NCBI GenBank assembly: GCA_030068145.1
Contig: JAPJBO010000466.1
Location: 1-64,000 of the forward strand
Origin: Diplonema papillatum
Taxonomy: Eukaryota > Euglenozoa > Diplonemea > Diplonemida > Diplonemidae
Direction: 5' to 3'
Length of the DNA stretch: 64,000 nucleotides
Shown: piece after piece, positions 33,526-44,409 of the stretch
How positions within the stretch are numbered: position 1 is the first letter of the stretch
Layout of the letters: every line of letters begins with the position of its first letter
Position numbers and translations under genes: made by a program
Notes under the pieces: generated by a model
What the model saw: only the letters and a program-made list of their open reading frames with translations
Told to the model about the DNA's origin: nothing
Databases searched by the model: none

Positions 33526-33731
33526 GAGTTCTTTGTCGGGCAGCATCGTCGAGCATTTCCTTTCAAGCTGGCGCCTTTGTAAAAAAAAAAATGAAATGAA
33601 AAACTTTGTTGAAACGTTTACGCCCGCCACTAAACCGTGTGTGTGTGGGCCGCAGCACATTTACCTCCTTTTGATCTATCGCAACTGACTCCTCAAGCAT
33701 TTCCTACGAAAGCAGGTGCTTATACAAAAAA
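33526..33731 (+). repeat. Second copy of the B-tail/A composite
   Basis: It repeats about 33026-33228 with an offset of 503 bp: the B tail (TTCTTTGTCGGGCAGCATCG), an A-run with ATGAAATGAAAAA, then the same truncated family A. Only point changes distinguish the two. Confidence 0.9.
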
Positions 33732-34628
33732 CAAAAAAGAACGCCTGCCACGTGAGTGACAAGTCAGACGCTGCTATGCTACTGGTAACTTATGAAACAA
33801 CCGGGAAGGAGGGGATGGGGTAGCTGCCAACGAACCGGTCGACATCCGGAGCAGTCCCAGTCGAGCTACGACCAGGCCAACAGATCCGGTTAGCACGTCA
33901 CACTAGCCCACCAGTGCCCCGGGTTAGTATTGAGTTCTTTTGAGTACATGAATGCTGAACCACATGGATTAGCATGCACTTTCTCGTTGGTCAGCTTACT
34001 GTATGACGTCGTCACCTGCTATTGCGTCGTCAAGATCGAGTCCATGTGGAGCTAGCGGGGCTAGGTCTTCTTGTGATTCCGACTGTCGGCGAGTTCAACA
34101 TCGAGCAGGCATGCTCGGCTTTCACTTTCGAGGGCCTGAGGAGGTCGGTCTCTTCAGTGAGCTGCTAGCCTTCGGTGCCTTCTTCTTCCTTCGGTGCATC
34201 CCGGTATCGGGCGTCGTCGCTTCTTCCGCTTGCGGCATGTTGGTTAACTCCTTGCTAGCGCGAGTCGCTCAGTTTGGGAATGCTGAGCGAATCGGCACGT
34301 ATCCAGGGATTCCTTCTGCTAAGGCTGAGTACCTCCCGGAGGCGAACAAGTACAGTGATGGAATGCGTGCTGTCGTTGGGCGGAATAAGTCTTCTCGTAA
34401 GCATGCTCGTTTCTACTTTCGCGGCCACAGGTGAGTATGGAGAGTTAGTAAGTGTAGGCGCCACGAAGGCAGGTCTACACTGTTCACGGGCTGGTGATAT
34501 GTGACAACGTCATCCGCTGAAGACGGAAGACGTCAGTCCGCCAGCCAGCGCCCCATGAGTCTGAAGCGCGCGTGTTACCTGCCTACCCACCAACACTTGA
34601 AAAGCCCGACAGTACTTTTCAAAGATAT
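33732..34628. other. Intergenic stretch without a recognised gene
   Basis: The plus-strand frame 34003-34434 has 143 codons but no motif I recognise. A short repeat, CATGCTCG followed by TTTCACTTTCG or TTTCTACTTTCG, occurs near 34110 and 34402. Confidence 0.4.
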
Positions 34629-35109
34629 GATAAGATGCCAAAAAATCCCCCCCCCCCCTCCCCTACGCACTAACAAAATACTTTTTGGAACAACATACCA
34701 CGCTGGACATGTCAGTAGGAGTAGTAGTAGTATGTGTCATCCTAATCCGGGAACAAGTCAGGGAGAAGAACGGAGCAATCTTTACAAACGAACCATAAGG
34801 TGGCAGCTTGAGCGGCGCCAATCCGAGCCCACACGGCAGCAGTGACGCGTCGGCAGTATTTGCACTTCAGGATGGGGCTGCCGTCATGAGCGTCGACGGC
34901 TAGCGAGTGTCGGCAGAGGGTGCAGTGGTCGGAGCAAGCTTGGACATGTCAGTACAAAAAAGAAAGTTGGCAGCGTTGGAACCTGCCATGTAAAGATACA
35001 AAACAGGTCCTTCGCACACACCAATACACGTGCTAAAAATATGTCGTTCTAAGAAGCGACTTCGACGGGGCGCTTCTTCAACTGCTCTTCGATCCACCAA
35101 GTGTACAAG

Positions 35110-35254
35110 TTTGGATATCGTCCATTGCTGCTAACGTACTGCCTCAGCAGTGTTGCTATTGGAAAAAAACTTCGTTTCTGAGGCTCCCTCTCCGGAATCG
35201 AACCCTAATTCCCCGTTACCCGTTACAGCCACGGTAGTCCACTACACTACCGTC
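35110..35254 (-). pseudogene. Rearranged 18S (SSU) rRNA fragment
   Basis: On the minus strand the block reads AACGGGTAACGGGGAATTAG then GGTTCGATTCCGGAGAGGGA, the highly conserved SSU segment of the 5' domain, followed by a displaced piece with AATAGCAACACTGCTGAGGC. Compared with the fragment at 36.7-36.95 kb, about 30 bp and about 40 bp of conserved rRNA are missing, so it cannot be a functional gene. Confidence 0.85.
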
Positions 35255-35548
35255 AAAAGCTGATAGGGCAGAGACGAAGATGACGGTGCCCTCGGGAATC
35301 ATTCGAGCTGAGGAAGACGGAGCCTCGATGTGTTCAAAGAGCCACGCCGGGGAAGGGTTGACGCACTGTATTTGATGCGGCCTCACGGCCATCGCGTTTT
35401 GCCTGAAGGCAAACTTGGTGTGCAAGACGAGCAGCCCCTCTACGTCGATACCCGCGACGTTCGTTGGGGCTCGTTTTGGGCCACACATATGGGGTTTCGG
35501 GGCCAGTAAGGGGTGACGTCGAAGAGTATTCTATTCGTGCAAAGGGGA

Positions 35549-35632
35549 GAATCTTAGCTTAATGTTTAGGCAGAGCACTGCCTCTCATGCATGGTTGATG
35601 TTAGCATCAAGTCTTCTTCGAGGAAGATGTTG
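35549..35632 (+). other. Hairpin family D, copy
   Basis: Three consecutive stems occur: AGGCAG-AGCA-CTGCCT, TTGATG..(A)GCATCAA, and TCTTC-TTCGAG-GAAGA. They are preceded by CTTAGCTTAATGTTT. Confidence 0.6.
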
Positions 35633-35689
35633 TCTAGGAAAGGGATGCAAAATAGAAACAGGTAAAAAGGGGAAGGGGGAGGGGGGAAA

Positions 35690-35852
35690 AACTTAGTTTA
35701 ATGTTTAGGCAGAGTACTGCCTCGCATGCATGTTTGATGCTAGCATCAAGTCTTCGTCGAAGAAAGTGTAAAATAAAATAGGGGAAAGGGAAAAGGGTCG
35801 CAGGGAGTGTAAGACTCCGCAGGTAGGGTCTGGAACCTTGAGGGACTATTCG
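35690..35852 (+). other. Hairpin family D, longer copy
   Basis: The stems are AGGCAG-AGTA-CTGCCT, TTGATGC-TA-GCATCAA and TCTTC-GTC-GAAGA. After these come GTAAAATAAAATAGGGGAAA and GGTAGGGTCTGGAACCTTGA, which also follow the copy at 57737. Confidence 0.65.
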
Positions 35853-35885
35853 AGGGGGGGGGGTTTTGGCATCATCTCATATATT

Positions 35886-36684
35886 CTGTGGTTATAGAGG
35901 CCGGTGCTATAGAATGGGTCATGCGAAGAGCATTGTTTTTGCGCCTTTTCTTTTGCGTCGACCAGAATGCTGATGGCCACACCACCACGATCCCTCATGC
36001 CGGTACTAATACCTTTGCACTTTCTTTCCGCACCTCCCCCAGTTTATTTTTGCGAAATACTTTTTGCTTCGGCGTTATTTTCCTCATTTTTTGTTCTTCT
36101 GGTGCAAAGCTTTTTTTTTTTTTTTTTTTTGGTTCGTTCGTTTTGTTACTCGTGCTTCCGGCATGGGAAATCGGACGAGGCGCGGAGGGGGAAAACTGCT
36201 AGGTGCGTTTATAGACTTTTTTTGTTTGTAGATAGAGTGAAACCCCCCTCCCAAAATCTTTGTCGGGGTGGGGCTGCGGGGGGGAGCGGGGAGGGCTAAG
36301 TTAGGATTATTCTTCTCAGCGCTGTTTCCCGCGTTCCGGCTTTAGCCTCGGCAGCTCTGTTTAGTACATCGTGGGTCGCGCAGAGAGTGGTGAAGTGGCC
36401 AAGCCGGTTCCGGGCTGGGGTGAATCCTACCTTGCTTTATTTCTCTAGACTGTTTCCAGGGAATATTCCAATCCCCGAACTTCGGGAAAATCATGGTTAA
36501 AAAGTCTGTAGCATGGCCGGAAATTTTTTTTTCCACGTTGAGCGAGGGTCTTTAGCCTCCGTGCCACTGGCCTTGCAAGCACACAGAGTTTTCACCAGAA
36601 ACTCCTGCGGTTAAAATGACTATTTTTTACCGGACAAGATATAACATCTTCATACTATCTTTTGGTGAGTCTTTCTTCCTCTGC
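35886..36684. other. Intergenic stretch
   Basis: T runs near 36113-36131 and pyrimidine-rich sequence are seen. GAAGTGGCCAAGCCGGTTCCGG near 36392 resembles a segment at 37561. No gene is recognised. Confidence 0.4.
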
Positions 36685-36952
36685 GATGGGTAAGTTCGGG
36701 CGATACGCAGAGCCACTCCGAGTAAGATCTGCATCGGGTACGCTTCGAAACGCTGGAATTACCGCGGGTGCTGGCACCAGACTTGTCCACCAATTGTGTT
36801 CATTGACAGGTTTAGATATCATCCATTGCTTCTAACGTACTAAGTACGTGTCGAGGCTATTTCTCTTCGCTGCCTCAGCAGTGTTGCTATTGGGCAATTT
36901 GCGTACCTGCTGCCATCCTTAGATGTGGTAGCCGTTTCTCAGGCTCTGAGGA
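36685..36952 (-). pseudogene. 18S (SSU) rRNA fragment including the 530 loop
   Basis: On the minus strand the segment runs from AGCCTGAGAAACGGCTACCA through GGCAGCAGGTACGCAAATTG to GTGCCAGCACCCGCGGTAAT and TCCAGCGTTTCG. This is the SSU order between roughly the helix-15 region and the V4 region. CAGCACCCGCGG in the 530 loop is the euglenozoan form. Both flanks stop abruptly: the expected upstream GGAGAGGGAGCC is absent. It is therefore a dispersed fragment and not an rDNA unit. Confidence 0.88.
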
Positions 36953-37640
36953 ATCCAGGTCTTCGACAGTGGTGTTTCCACCCTTGAAACTTTTCTCTGT
37001 ACGTAGTGGACGTGAGAGTTCTTCTACGGAGACGCTTCCTGCGCGGTCGTCGAGGTTGACTAATCGAAAACAAAAGACTATTTAGTTCTCTGTCATTCGC
37101 ATTCAGTACGAACGTAAAGTCTTCTTTTTTTTGGCAAAGAATTGATAATCCTTGATTTTTTAACCATGCAGGACAATCCCTGACTGTTTCTCTCTTTCTT
37201 TTCCAATGACGGTTTTTTGGAAACCGGGAACCCCGGCCTTAACTTAAACCAGGGGGTTAAGTTAGGAGGGATTCTTTATCTCAGTTCTGAGTCCGGCTAA
37301 GGTCCACCAGCTTTTTTAGAGTGAAAGTTCGCTTGAAACTCCGGGTTTTTAAAGTCTCCGGGTGATCTTCGTCGTTATGGGAAGATATCCTTTGTGCTCT
37401 GAGTGTCGTAAGAGTGGTGGTTACACGAGGTAAGAGGATCGGTGGGTACCTTGGTTGTTGGTCATTGGTGGTTTCGGCCATTTGTCCACATACCTTACTT
37501 ACGGTAGGCCCTCCCTTCTTTTTCTTTAATGCAGCAGGGTAGCGCACTGGAGCGGTGCAGTGAAGTGGACAAAAGCCGGTTCCGGGATAAGCGACGCTGA
37601 AAAGGACCCTGAAACGACCCCTGTTTTGCCGGAAAAAGAG
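36953..37640. other. Intergenic stretch with a family C copy
   Basis: The family C motif TTCGCTTGAAACTCCGGG then AAAGTCTCCGGGTGATC lies at 37317-37370. No gene is recognised. Confidence 0.5.
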
Positions 37641-37770
37641 GGGCCCCCAGAAGCCCGAAACTCGAAACCTACCACGCAGGTGGCCCTAAAATGCTCCGGA
37701 AATGCAGAATACGTGGTCGGATGCTCGTCTAGGCTGAAATAACGGCTGCAGAATGCGAATCCTACTTACG
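37640..37770 (+). repeat. Dispersed repeat family N, copy 1
   Basis: CCCGAAACTCGAAACCTACC, AAAATGCTCCGGAAAT and GGCTGAAATAACGGCTGCAG occur in the same order, reverse-complemented, at about 47560-47690. Confidence 0.75.
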
Positions 37771-37994
37771 CGTTCTTGGCGAGTCAGTTGCCTTGTTTTT
37801 CTTATTCCACAGCAGGGCACTAGCTTGGTCTCCGGCCCATTTTCCAAATCTGGACCGCAAACGGCTTTTTGCGTCCTCACTCAGGAATGGGCTCAACAGA
37901 GCGCGACGCGACGTATTTTCACGAAAATGCTGGCCTGTGCCCCAGGAGCAGGCCCAGCACCGAAGCAAGCATCGTCCACTCGGCCCCCGGGGCC

Positions 37995-38460
37995 AGGCTT
38001 TGTCGTGCCTGCCGGGCGCCTGCCCACGTCGCCTCCAGAGGTAGAGGAAACCGGCTTCTGGCCCGACGGAGTCCTGGACGCAATGGTCACCTTAATTCCT
38101 AAAGGAGAAGGGAGCGATCCACTGAAGCTGCGTCCGATCACCGTCTCGATATATCGACTCTGGGCTAGCGTGCGCCTACAGGATGTCATGCTCTGGCAAG
38201 CTATTCACGGGTCGCAACATGGTTTCCGGCACGGCCACTCCTGCGTCTCGCGGCCTGGAATCCACCCCTCGGCTGCAGTCGACGAGCTCGGCCAGTTCGG
38301 TGGCCCCTATGTCGTCTCCCCTCCTGTCCCGGAGCTGATCCGGTAGGTAGGTGTCCCCCCCGACGTCGCCGCCGCTCCTGCCAGCACTAACGCCGTCCAT
38401 ACCCACAGGCTGCGAGGTACGACTACTCCGGGTCTACGCCCTACAAGTTAGGCCACTTGG
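37995..38460 (+). pseudogene. Reverse-transcriptase fragment of a non-LTR retroelement
   Basis: The frame encodes a stretch typical of the N-terminal RT region: a P-x-VEETGFWPDGVLDAMVTLIPKGEG segment, then LKLRPITVSIYRLWASVRL and IHGSQHGFRHGHSC. The catalytic palm motifs are missing and the frame deteriorates after about 38240. The next part (38405-38450) resembles LLR-VYALQ in another frame. No flanking endonuclease or poly-A tail was seen. Confidence 0.75.
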
Positions 38461-38658
38461 TCGGGAGCTTTTGAGAAGGGCCTTGGGAGGCCCTCGGATT
38501 TGCACACTGGCCACCTCTGCCGGGGCGGGCGGAGGTGTAGTGCCACTTCTAAATTGGGACTGACACTCCAAATGTGGATGTAGAAGCTAATGCCCTGATT
38601 CCAAAACCAGTTTTAACCCAATGCCGGTTATGGAAACCGGGAAGCCCCATCTTAACTT

Positions 38659-38819
38659 TAAGGTGTAATTCCCTTTTATCCCAACACTTTGAAATGTTGT
38701 TCCCTTATATCCCAATGGGATTAAGGCAATCCCATTTGGGATATAATGGGAGCAAAATTTGTTGGTTGGGATATTAGGGAACAAAATTTGAAGTGGTGGG
38801 ATATAAGGGAAATTCACCT
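38659..38819. mobile_element. 161-bp fold-back MITE
   Basis: The left end TAAGGTGTAATTCCCTTTTA and the right end, complement of AGGTGAATTTCCCTTATATC, are inverted, and the whole unit is nearly palindromic around TCCCTTATATCCCA words. AACTT precedes the left end (38654-38658) and follows the right end (38820-38824), a plausible 5-bp target duplication. Confidence 0.75.
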
Positions 38820-39420
38820 AACTTCTAACCTGCTTAACCCCTTCTTCTTAAGGACGAACTTGCCGCTGTAGTGGTAGTTAATTCAAGAAAGTTTGCGGGT
38901 GTCTAGTTCGCGGGCGAGAGGCCAAAAAGAATGGTCGAAAGCGGTCGCCGTTTGCTTTATCGGAAATATCTGGCACAAAATCGGAAGATTTGAAATGCGC
39001 CCTTCATCGGGCAGAAGTCGCGGATTTTCCGGGGGAATCTGCGAGGCTTGACGAATCTACATACAGGGTGTCTCTTCTACGGGGAAACACTTTGTTTTCC
39101 CTCCCACCCGCCCAGTGGCAGGAATGGCGCGACGCCGGGGTGAACTTGTCATCCGTATTTCCTAGCCGTCCACGAGTACTCCATGAGAGCCGGGGCCGAG
39201 ATCCCTCCCACCTTGCCCCCGTGACCCCGCGTCCAAAGTACCCTTGGGGTATCACCCCATCGTAAGTTGTTATTCGGATTTCTTCATTCCTTTTCTCTCA
39301 TTGAACGAAACCCTGCTGCAACGCACAGCAGCAATGCCTGACTGCAATGTTCTACTGCAATGCCCAACACTGAGGATAGCCGATAGAGATTCCTGCCCGA
39401 GCTATCAACGGATACACACG
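38820..39420. other. Intergenic stretch
   Basis: The minus- and plus-strand frames near 38990-39265 are open for 80-90 codons without motifs. I see no gene. Confidence 0.4.
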
Positions 39421-39840
39421 TAGCAGCAGCGCGTAGTATGAGTAGAGGTATACGTAGTACCACCACGTACCTACACACCTACATACGTAGAGCTGTCCTG
39501 CTGGTATCCACAGCACGTAGATAGTAGAGGTATACGTAGTACCACCACGTACCTACACACCTACGTACGTAGAGCTGTCCTGCTGGCATCCACAGCACGT
39601 GATGCAGCAGCAGTACAGCATACCACAGATGCTACTACGGGAGATGCACAGCTGCTGTGTACGTAGTAGCACTACCAGCTGTATACACCACCTAGTAGGT
39701 GTACTGTGTAATACCGCAGCATGTATGTATGTATGCATACCACATACAGCTACCAGTGATACGTAGCAGCACTAGCTAGCAGCGGTGATGATGCACAGCA
39801 GCAGACCGCCAGCTACCAACAGCTAGTACCACCTCATAGC
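39420..39840. repeat. ACGTAGTACCACCACGTACC palindromic repeat block
   Basis: A segment with GTACCTACACACCTAC and AGAGCTGTCCTGCTGG is duplicated (about 39450-39520 and 39530-39600). Word composition matches the blocks flanking the element at 8952. Confidence 0.8.
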
Positions 39841-40186
39841 ATGTACTGATCCATGAGATTTGCCATGGTGTCCCCCCTTTTCCAAGTGGTTGACCCCTAG
39901 TTGATAGCAGAAAACTGAGTGGGGTGTTTACGGACCCGATGTGCGGGTTCTTGGAAACTTGCACCCGCTCAAATACGACTGGCGCTGGCTCCCTTGTTTG
40001 ATTGGTGATCTGTCTTCGTTGAAAAAAAACATGTCATGAGACGGTGGATGTGTTCAGGCTGGGTACAAACAATCTGTGGTAGATCGCCTGCGCTCGCGGG
40101 GGGGGAGGGGTCGGGGAACGGGGGGAGCGATTCCCATGTGAACGATAACGACACCGGGCTGGGGATAGAATGGGGGGAAGGGGGAA

Positions 40187-40245
40187 AATCTTAGTTTAAT
40201 GTTTAGGCAGAGCACTGCCTCTGCCTAAACATGCCGATGCTAGCC
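40187..40245 (+). other. Hairpin family D, copy with extended stem
   Basis: ATGTTTAGGCAGAG (40199-40212) and CTCTGCCTAAACAT (40219-40232) form a perfect 14-bp stem with a 6-base loop, longer than the 6-bp stem of other copies. The next stem is reduced to GATGCTAGC. Confidence 0.6.
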
Positions 40246-40485
40246 ATGGGGAGGGGGAGCGTCAGTGGCGTTTTTTTATTCATAGTTCTCGCTTGAAGAA
40301 CTCCGGTACCTTACTGGGGGGTCGTCGAATACAAGAGGTACCTCATGTATTCGGGCGTTCCGATCCTGCAATTTTCCCGAAAAAGAAATGGAAAAAAAGT
40401 ACCGCAAACCCGGGACCCGCGGGTACTCCCTTCTCCTTGAAAGACGCACGTATTTCTTTGTGGTCCCCGGGTCTATTTTCCACGG

Positions 40486-40737
40486 TTACAAGTCATCAGC
40501 AAAGGACTTCGGACTCACTCGTGCCCGGCTGACCAGGGCTTTCGAGAGCACGGACAGAAGGGCGTTGATCAGGACCACGGAGATAGCGCAGCCTTGGAGG
40601 ATGCCGTTCGTGACCTTGAATTCATCGCCCACTCCCAGCGGGTACTTGAAACGACGTCTGAGGTACGAATAGACGTGGCGCAGAGGCGCCAGCGCACGCT
40701 CATGCAGCCCCAGAGCCTCAACTAGGTCGAGTACCAA
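40486..40737 (-). pseudogene. Reverse-transcriptase palm fragment
   Basis: The minus-strand frame contains HVYSYLRRRFKYPLG, the NGILQGCAISVVLINALLSVL block (RT motif B) and SFADDL (catalytic motif C), then stops. The two Asp of FADD are intact. It could come from the same element family as the plus-strand piece at 37995-38460, which holds earlier RT motifs, but they lie in opposite orientations 2 kb apart. Confidence 0.75.
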
Positions 40738-42967
40738 ACCTCTCTTCGTCGGAGCTGAACTTGAGCACGAATTCGCCGAAAAAGGTCTGCTACATGGGCC
40801 AGCAAAGAAATGTCACCAAGCAGTGGGTCGATTCCCGTCCTTCCCAATGAAACCCTGTAGTTTGCATGTCCGGGCATCTGGTAAAGCCCCACGAACCACG
40901 CACATAACTTTTGGACCCCGGGTCTATTTTTCACGGTTCTCTTCACGGAGCTCATCGCGATCGAAGAAGAAAGCCGTCATAAAGGTCTGATATGCGGACC
41001 AAGAAAAAATCCAGCTTTTTTCCAGATTTCCAAAATGCCTCTTGTATTCAAGGTACCTCCTGTATTCGACCCTCCCCCCCCCAACATGTCTCCGGGTGAC
41101 CTTCGGCAAATGGATTCATGAAGCTCATCATGAACCTGTCATACAACTGGTCATGATGTTGCGTCGAGTCCTTATTGCTCGAGCATGAACGGTAGTATAG
41201 CAGTGCTATCATTGGTACTGCCATCCGACTTGCCCTTACGTTTCACAACACGCGTCGTCAGAGAAGTCGCTTTGTTCGTGATATTACAAAAAGAAAGAAC
41301 GGAGGAGGCACTGGTGTCAGTTCCATGCCACACTCTCCCCCATCCGCTCTTCTTTCGTTCGTTTTGCAACAACTCTTGGCTCGTCTTGCTCGTTTTCTCT
41401 CTCTTACAAAGTGTCGTTGGTCCCCCCCAGGCATCTTGTTAAGAACCATCCATCCATCCATCAGCCGGCTGACCCCCCTCCCCCCCCCCCTCATAGGCTA
41501 TTTTCACTGTGGAGGGGGGAGACGCTACCTGTCACACTCTAAGGTGGTCACCACGGTGGGTGGTCAGAAAAAAAAATTTCTTTTTGCCCCAAATACCCCA
41601 AATACCACACTTTGGAAATTTTTGTGGGCCCACTTTTGCCAGGGAATTTTGACCATTTCACCTTGGAGAATTTGACCACCCAGCCTCCAAGGCAACTGCA
41701 CTGTAGAGGGGGGGGGGTCTGGTTTATCCGGCCATCCGGCCAAAGTGGCTGATCCTTAACAAGAGCGCTGGTCCCCCCCCCTCCTACCCTATTTTCATTC
41801 GTCGTTATTATTATTATTTTCGTTGCTCTCGTTCTTGTATTTGATGTTGCTTGGGCTCGTGCCACACGAGTTGAAGGTTTTGCTGCTGCGAGCCTTAACT
41901 TTTCCCGCGATCCCACCCGCAGGGTGCGTTTCCTTCCCCAGCTCCCGGAACTGGCGGGAACGAGGTTTCTGCGGCAATTCTCGTACGTCGCTTCTCCGCC
42001 TGAGGCAGCGCACCGCTAGAGAACCTTTTTCATGCCCTCAGGGTTGGCCGTTGGAAGGAGTCTGCGCACAGGGGAGGGTTGCGTGCTCGTCAGGAAGATC
42101 CCGGTGCTTAGAGTGTAATCTCACTTAGAGATCCGGGGGGGTTATAGTCTTCGGGTGATCATCGTGTTCAACTACAACAAACTGTAAAGGTGGCCGAACT
42201 GGCTCGTCTTTTCTGTCCCTTGCGAAACAGCAGTCAAGGGAACGAACTTGAAACTGTCAGGGAGGTCTCGTTCAGACCTTTACTCTTGGGGCGACTACCG
42301 CAAAATCGATCGAAGAGGGAGGAATTGCCTGTGTTATTTTTCCAATTCCGACTCCTTAAGTTTCCGAATCGTCCTCTTCCAACCTTGCTTCTGAAGCAAG
42401 TGTTTAGTTCAAACACTCAGGGCTTGTCGCCCAATACCTCTTGCCTCTCGTTGGGTCCTCACTCGACCCTCCTAGACGTGCTCAAACAAGTTTGCTGGAA
42501 ACGAAGAAGAGAAGACCCTGTTGAGTTTGCATTGCGGGGGCAGTATGGGTGGGAGGCCGCAGCAAGAATGAAATGAGGGGCTTACCCCAGCGTTCGTAGC
42601 ACTAGCAGTGCACGCTGATACACGCAGATCGTAAGAACTTCGATCTTCAACGAGCAACGTTTGAAAGTGCTCGGCGTTGCTGACCCGCGGAGGAGGACAG
42701 CATCGTCCCGCAATGGATGAGGGGGGCCGTTGTTATTAACGGTGCTGGTTTTGAGGAATCAGGAAAGGCGGCAAAATTCTTTTTGGCGGTGGCGTCTCCG
42801 TCGGTTCGATAGTTAGCGCCATCACCGCTCGTTTACACTCGTACTCTTCTCTACTCGCTACTATACGTATCACTCTTTAACTCACTTTGGCGAGCCAAAA
42901 AAAGACTCCAGCGACCGACACTAGGCCAATGGATTGGACGGGTTTGCGGTCAATGGATGAACGGGGA
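40738..42967. other. Long intergenic stretch without a recognised gene
   Basis: A family C relic (TCTCCGGGTGACCTTCG) occurs at 41089 and a related one at 42125-42165. A frame at 42190-42576 (128 codons) is open but begins with GTG and shows no domain. There are G and C runs near 41478 and 41708. Confidence 0.4.
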
Positions 42968-43345
42968 ATTGCAAGAACGTGCTTGGAATGGGTGCGTGCT
43001 CAACACCGCATTGGTCCCGTCTGCGCCGTGTTTCGGTCCATTAAGCCGCGGACACATGAGGCGGACCATCATCAGCGCGGAACCTGAGGGTCTGCAGACA
43101 GGACAACTGTTTCTTGCAACAAGCCAACGTTTTCCCAACCTCGTTCCCTGTTCTTTGGCATCTTTCGAGCCGGCGACCGTTCTCCCCCCTCCGTTCATGA
43201 ACTTGACCACAACCAGTGGCAAGACAACACTTGAGGTATTGATGAAAGAGCCTTGCAAAACAGCCTCAGTGCCGATGACTGGCTGCACGTGCTCAGCGGT
43301 GCGAGTCTGGTTTGTCAGGCGGCTGTTGGTAGCAGTGGCTGAGGG
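42968..43345 (+). repeat. Dispersed repeat family E, copy 3 with insert
   Basis: It starts TTGCAAGAACGTGCTTGGAA and ends GGTGCGAGTCTGGTTTGTCA. About 200 bp lies between GACAGGACAAC and the end motif that is absent from the 26.6 kb copy. It sits immediately downstream of the coiled-coil gene's stop. Confidence 0.8.
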
Positions 43346-43359
43346 GGGAGGGGTGTTCT

Positions 43360-44409
43360 TCAGACCCAATCCATCATCGCGTCGTCGTCGGAATCGTGGT
43401 CGTATTCGGCAGCCGACGAACTCTCGCGGTCGTCCTCGGTCGGCGGAAGGACGCTGAGGGTGAGGCCGAAGCTGGCGTTCGGCACCGCCGGATCGCTGAG
43501 GGCGAGGAGCTCGGCGTTGCTGACCTCCGACAGCCCCGCGGAGGAGGACAGCACCGACGGCTGCCGGGCGCGGCGCCGGTTGGCGAGCGTCGGGACGTTC
43601 AGCGCCGGGTGCCGCGCGAGGTGGCGCCGGAGCCGCTCCGCGTCGACCCACTGCCGAAAGCTAGTCTCCGGCTCGGAAGGGAGCGCGAAGCTGTCGTTCT
43701 TCGCCTTGTACGACGGCAGCACGCGGGCTGGCGTCGCCCGCACCGGCTTCTGCGACAGGTCGCTTTCCGCTGTCGACACTTGGAGGCTGCCGAACGCCTT
43801 CCGGAGGCGGCGGAGCCTGGGAGCGCACTCCAGGCTGGGTTCGGGTTGCGGGTCTGCGGGCTGCTGCTGCTGCTGTTCCGGCTTGCAGATCAGACTGGGG
43901 TCTGATGCAGCAGCCTGCTGCTGTTGGGGAGCCGTCGCCTCTCGGGGGAAAAGGGGGCTGTTGGCGGCGGGGGCGCACCGCAGGCTGAGTTCGGGTTGCG
44001 GGTCTGCGGGCTGCTGCTGCTGTTCCGGCTTGCAGATCAGACTGGGGTCTGATGCAGCAGCCTGCTGCTGCTGGGGTGACGTCGCCTCTCGGGGGAAAAG
44101 GGGGCTGTTGGCGGCTGAAAGCGCGAGGGCGGGCTTGGCCGCGGAACCGTCGGCGGCCTCATCGCCACCGTCTGCGCCGCCCCGGCGGAGCCTGCCGTTC
44201 TCTGCAAGCAGCCGGTCGTTGTCGGCTTTCAGCGCTTTGATGGCGGCGTACTGCGCGCGGATCACCCGCCGCGCCTCCTTCAGCCGCGCCTCGGCGCGCC
44301 CGTTGCAGGCGCCGGCCGCCGCGGCCCGCTTCTGCTGCCGGCTCGCCTCGCGCGTCGGCCGGCACGGGATCCGCTCCGCAAGGCCGCTCAGCGCAACGAA
44401 TCCGGTCAT
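43360..44409 (-). CDS. Coiled-coil protein of unknown function with duplicated Gln-rich segment
   Basis: The frame encodes 349 residues from the ATG at 44409 to TGA at 43360. Residues about 40-80 form a basic amphipathic helix, RRVIRAQYAAIKALKADNDRL, with leucine spacing suitable for a coiled coil, somewhat bZIP-like. Then a segment of about 48 residues beginning AANSPLFPREAT, with a QQQQ run and SLICKPEQQQQ, is repeated twice. The C-terminal third is Ser-, Glu- and Asp-rich and ends MMDWV. I do not recognise the family. An AG at 44423-44422 precedes the start. A truncated copy of its 5' end lies just upstream at 44740-45010, including the same upstream sequence. The reading frame and codon bias support a real gene. 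Confidence 0.7.
   Translation of the reverse strand: MTGFVALSGLAERIPCRPTREASRQQKRAAAAGACNGRAEARLKEARRVIRAQYAAIKALKADNDRLLAENGRLRRGGADGGDEAADGSAAKPALALSAANSPLFPREATSPQQQQAAASDPSLICKPEQQQQPADPQPELSLRCAPAANSPLFPREATAPQQQQAAASDPSLICKPEQQQQQPADPQPEPSLECAPRLRRLRKAFGSLQVSTAESDLSQKPVRATPARVLPSYKAKNDSFALPSEPETSFRQWVDAERLRRHLARHPALNVPTLANRRRARQPSVLSSSAGLSEVSNAELLALSDPAVPNASFGLTLSVLPPTEDDRESSSAAEYDHDSDDDAMMDWV

Larger units (their letters stand above)
34629..35885. mobile_element. Possible inverted-repeat element enclosing rRNA and family D pieces
   Basis: The left edge reads ATAAGATGCCAAAAAA then a C run. The right edge reads a G run, then TTTTGGCATCATCTCATAT. These are loosely complementary and resemble the GATGCCAAAA ends of the fold-back element at 28163. 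Inside lie a family L segment (34833-34895), an SSU rRNA piece and two family D copies. Target duplications were not seen. Confidence 0.4.

Noticed and set aside
42950-43651. 233-codon minus-strand frame through family E and the end of the coiled-coil gene
   Set aside because: It mixes a repeat with the wrong frame of a real gene, and no domain is present.
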